From: Acidimicrobiia bacterium
GTDB taxonomy: Bacteria > Actinomycetota > Acidimicrobiia > Spongiisociales > UBA5794
Reading direction: 5' to 3'
DNA: 8,129 bases
Assembly: GCA_029934555.1 (NCBI GenBank)
Contig: JAOZMA010000093.1
Location: forward strand, 1-8,129
The position numbers were made by a program, and so were the translations under genes. The notes beneath the pieces were generated by a model. It saw only the letters and a program-made list of their open reading frames with translations. It searched no databases and had not been told where the DNA came from. This document shows, in pieces, positions 5,703 through 8,129 of this stretch. The first letter of the stretch is position 1. Each line of letters starts with the position of its first letter.

Positions 5703-6638
5703 ATGGCGCGACCGATCATCATCGACACCGACCCCGGCCAGGATGACGCCGTCGCGATTCTCCTGGCCCTCGCCTCACCGGAACTCGATGTTCTCGGCAT
5801 CACGACCGTTGCCGGGAACGTTCCGCAGCCGCTCGTTACGACGAACGCCCTGAGACTCTGCGAGCTTGTCGGGCGAACCGACGTCCCGGTGTTCATCGGA
5901 GCTCACCAACCGCTGGTTCGAGAGCTCTTCACCGCCGAGTACGTCCACGGGCCGACAGGGATCGATGGAGCCGACCTGCCGGATCCGGTAACGACAGCAC
6001 AGCCGAAACATGCCGTCGATTTCATCATCGACACCTGCCTTGCCGCAGGGACCGACGGTGTCACTCTCTGCCCCGTGGGACCCCTGACCAACATCGCTTC
6101 GGCGATCGCTCGGGAACCGATGATCATCCCGAAGATCCGGGAGATCGCCCTGATGGGCGGTGGCTTCTTCGCAGGGGGCAACACAACCCCTGTGGCCGAG
6201 TTCAACATCTATGTGGACCCCGATGCGGCGAGCCTTGTTTTCAACAGCGGCGTTCCGATCACCATGTTCTCACTCGACGTCACACACAAAGCACTCGTGC
6301 TCCCGGAGGATCTCGACCGGATCCGGGCCATCGACACGCCGGTCGGCGAGGCCGTGGCTGGGATGCTCGGCTACTACGAACGGCACGACGTCGAGAAGTA
6401 CGGCATCGCAGGTGCGCCGCTCCACGACCCGTGCGTGATCGCCTACCTCATCGACCCGGATCTCTTCACGGGCAAAGCATGTCGGGTCGATGTAGAGACC
6501 GAATCGGAGCTCACCGTCGGGCAGACGATCGTCGACTGGTGGGGTGTGACGGGTGCCGAACCGAACACAATGGTGATGTCTGAGATCGACCGTTCGGGGT
6601 TCATCGATCTCGTCGTCGAGCGGATCGCAGAGCTCTGA
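5703..6638 (+). CDS. Nucleoside hydrolase (inosine/uridine-preferring, Rih/IunH family)
   Basis: A complete 311-residue enzyme that hydrolyses the N-glycosidic bond of ribonucleosides to base plus ribose. The calcium- and ribose-binding cluster is DTDPGQDDA, with D8, D10, D14 and D15. Other hallmarks fall at the canonical numbering of the family: H82 in VHGPTG, MGGGF, E166 and N168 in EFNIYVDPDAA, and H241-D242 in LHDPCVIAYLIDP. The H82 and H241 residues and LDVTHKAL resemble the pyrimidine-preferring or broad RihA/RihB type, but base preference cannot be settled by eye, so I give no symbol. No signal peptide is seen, so it acts in the cytoplasm. Its product ribose is the substrate of the ribokinase encoded 12 bp upstream. 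It may be both co-transcribed with that gene and driven by its own promoter. Its 3' end faces the convergent antiporter gene 19 bp away, with no intrinsic terminator visible between. Confidence 0.93.
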   Translation: MARPIIIDTDPGQDDAVAILLALASPELDVLGITTVAGNVPQPLVTTNALRLCELVGRTDVPVFIGAHQPLVRELFTAEYVHGPTGIDGADLPDPVTTAQPKHAVDFIIDTCLAAGTDGVTLCPVGPLTNIASAIAREPMIIPKIREIALMGGGFFAGGNTTPVAEFNIYVDPDAASLVFNSGVPITMFSLDVTHKALVLPEDLDRIRAIDTPVGEAVAGMLGYYERHDVEKYGIAGAPLHDPCVIAYLIDPDLFTGKACRVDVETESELTVGQTIVDWWGVTGAEPNTMVMSEIDRSGFIDLVVERIAEL

Positions 6639-6657
6639 CTCGTCGACACAAGGGCGA

Positions 6658-8097
6658 TCAGGCCTCGTCGTGTCGTTTGCTTCTCCAGGCCCAGAGGGCG
6701 AGGAGCAAAGCGATTCCGACGAGAACTGCAGCGACGATCATCGTGTCGGCGAGCGCCGCGGCCTGAGCAATGGCGGGAGCGTCGGCGACCTCTCCACCGC
6801 CCGCGTAGACAGCCGTTCTCGCCGCCCAGAGCGCTCCGAGTACGGCGATACCGGTGACGCTCGCCGTGGTTCGGTTGATGGTCAGCATGCCAGACGTGAC
6901 ACCGAGTTCGCTCTGGGGGACCGAACCCAGAATCGCGGAGTTGTTCGGCGATTGGAAGATCCCGAATCCGAGGCCGATGATGAGGCCAACGATGACGACG
7001 ATGAGGGCGGTCGTGGCACCTTCCAACCAGAAGCCTGCGATCGAATAAGCGATGGTCATCAAGCCAAGCCCGGCGACCGTGACCGGCCGCGAACCGATCC
7101 TGTCCGACAGCGTGCCGGACATCGGAGCGACGATTCCCATCGTGATGGGGATCGCACCGAGAACGAACCCGATCCCGCGCGGTGACAGCCCGATCACGTC
7201 GGTCAGATAGAACGGCAGCAGAAGGAGCATGCCCGCGAGTGCGAAGAAGCCGATGAAGCCCGTGACCAGGTTCACCGTGAGGTCGCGGCTCTTGAAGAGC
7301 CTCAGGTTCAGCATCGGTTGTGCGACCCGTCGCTCGACAGAGATGAACAGTCCGAGTGAGACGATCGAGGTCGCGAACAGTCCGAGGATCAACGGATCGG
7401 TGAATCCCAGGCGCTGGCCCATCGTGAGAGCGAGGAGCAGGGTCAAGAGACCGATGAAGAACGTGCCGGCGCCGAGGAAGTCGAAACGCTGCTTGCCCTT
7501 CGGCTTCGTGTTCGGCACGAACTTGATCGCCGTGATCGTGCCGATGATGCCGATCGGCAGGTTGACGAAGAAGATCCAACGCCAGTCGGCAGATTCGAGG
7601 ATCATGCCGCCGATGATCGGTCCGGCCATGATCCCGAGCGACACCGTGGTCCCGTTGATCCCGAGGGCCTTACCGCGTTCCGATGGGGGGAAGGCCTCGG
7701 TGGTGATTGCGAAACCAAGGGCGAAGATCATCGAGGCTCCCAGAGCCTGGACCACCCGGGCTGCGATGAGGAACTCGATGGTCGGTGACAGCCCTGCGAG
7801 GACCGAGCCGATGGTGAAGACGGAGAAGCCCGCTGTGAAGATCGGTTTCTTGCCGATCATGTCCCCGAGGCGTCCGAACATGAGCGTAAGAGTCGTCTGG
7901 GTCAGGAGGTAGGCCAGCACGACCCACTGTGCGACGCCGAACGTCGTATCGAACTCGTCGACGAGCGTCGGGAGTGCCACGTTGACGATGCTCCCGTCGA
8001 CGGTCCCGAGGAAGATCGCCATCGCGATAGCGATGAGGACGTACCACTTCCGCGAGTAGTCGACGCCTTCTGGAGGTGCTGCGGGTGGACCGGCCAT
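6658..8097 (-). CDS. DHA2-family (EmrB/QacA-type) MFS multidrug:proton antiporter
   Basis: A complete 479-residue, 14-helix major facilitator, typical in length for the DHA2 drug:H+ antiporters. The short Pro/Ala-rich cytoplasmic N-terminus leads into helix 1, with motif D1-like TVDGSIVNVALPTL carrying acidic D34. Motif A is GRLGDMIGKK (75-84), and R114 lies in helix 4 (AARVVQALGA), the motif B arginine linked to proton coupling. The antiporter motif C is LGIMAGPIIGG (about 154-164), followed by the characteristic ADWRWIFFVNLPIG. A second motif A-like GTLSDRIGSRP lies in the C-terminal half. It probably exports amphipathic toxic compounds or metabolites; the substrate is not predictable. No adjacent regulator is in the window and the gene is convergent to the nucleoside hydrolase. 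The ATG at 8097 has no Shine-Dalgarno but follows a TAGCCT box by 9 nt. Confidence 0.92.
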   Translation of the reverse strand: MAGPPAAPPEGVDYSRKWYVLIAIAMAIFLGTVDGSIVNVALPTLVDEFDTTFGVAQWVVLAYLLTQTTLTLMFGRLGDMIGKKPIFTAGFSVFTIGSVLAGLSPTIEFLIAARVVQALGASMIFALGFAITTEAFPPSERGKALGINGTTVSLGIMAGPIIGGMILESADWRWIFFVNLPIGIIGTITAIKFVPNTKPKGKQRFDFLGAGTFFIGLLTLLLALTMGQRLGFTDPLILGLFATSIVSLGLFISVERRVAQPMLNLRLFKSRDLTVNLVTGFIGFFALAGMLLLLPFYLTDVIGLSPRGIGFVLGAIPITMGIVAPMSGTLSDRIGSRPVTVAGLGLMTIAYSIAGFWLEGATTALIVVIVGLIIGLGFGIFQSPNNSAILGSVPQSELGVTSGMLTINRTTASVTGIAVLGALWAARTAVYAGGGEVADAPAIAQAAALADTMIVAAVLVGIALLLALWAWRSKRHDEA

Positions 8098-8106
8098 GGT
8101 CGTCGG

Positions 8107-8112
8107 AGGCTA
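8107..8112 (-). promoter_or_regulatory. Putative -10 box of the DHA2 antiporter
   Basis: On the minus strand TAGCCT is followed by 9 nt (CCGACGACC) and the ATG at 8097, exactly the same spacing as at the nucleoside hydrolase. The expected -35 would lie beyond the right edge of the window. No ribosome-binding site is present. Confidence 0.45.
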
Positions 8113-8129
8113 GGCGCCGCCCCGACGCT

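Noticed and set aside
6623..6659. GATCGC ... GCGATC inverted repeat spanning the two convergent stop codons, as a bidirectional terminator
   Set aside because: Only 6-bp arms with a 25-nt loop, no T-run, and GATCG words are very common throughout this window.
7229..7912. A 227-codon open frame on the plus strand opposite the DHA2 antiporter
   Set aside because: Low-complexity Arg/Pro/Lys/Ser composition and no motif; it lies fully inside the well-supported antiporter gene.
1..8129. Mobile element, phage, CRISPR or defence island
   Set aside because: No transposase, integrase, terminal repeats, repeat-spacer array, tRNA target or toxin/nuclease gene is visible; every large frame belongs to a metabolic or transport family.

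Overview
The window is GC-rich (about 60%), densely coding DNA whose style fits a high-GC actinobacterium, possibly of the class Acidimicrobiia. The clues are near-exclusive use of ATC for isoleucine, a lipoprotein with a Thr/Ser/Pro linker, and several genes that start without a Shine-Dalgarno sequence just downstream of a TAnnnT box. The taxonomic placement is an inference; no rRNA or marker gene is present.

Layout. At the left edge, on the minus strand and cut by the window end, lies a PLP-dependent enzyme of the D-cysteine desulfhydrase / ACC deaminase family (677 down to 1). A 95-bp divergent intergenic region with an exact 9-bp inverted repeat separates it from a rightward run of five closely spaced genes: an alpha/beta hydrolase (773-1555), a UMF1/Atg22-type MFS transporter with an unusual large insert (1596-3563), a PQQ-dependent glucose/sorbosone dehydrogenase-type lipoprotein (3565-4800), a ribokinase (4797-5690, overlapping the dehydrogenase by 4 bp) and a nucleoside hydrolase (5703-6638). 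Only 19 bp further on, a convergent DHA2-type 14-helix drug/proton antiporter (8097 down to 6658) fills the right end.

How the genes may work together. Nucleoside hydrolase plus ribokinase is a textbook two-step route from nucleoside to free base plus ribose 5-phosphate, so the 3' half of the run looks like ribonucleoside salvage. The dehydrogenase would oxidise sugars outside the cytoplasmic membrane. The UMF1 transporter is predicted to expose a roughly 150-residue beta-rich, possibly carbohydrate-binding-like domain outside the cell. Together these suggest uptake and processing of sugars or nucleosides, but the transported substrate is not shown by the sequence.

The most unusual feature is the UMF1 transporter: an extracytoplasmic domain inserted in the middle of the fold, apparently bracketed by two versions of the same transmembrane hairpin (14 rather than 12 helices). 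I see no RNA genes, insertion sequences, CRISPR arrays, phage genes or recognisable defence system. Most of the window is ordinary core or accessory metabolism.
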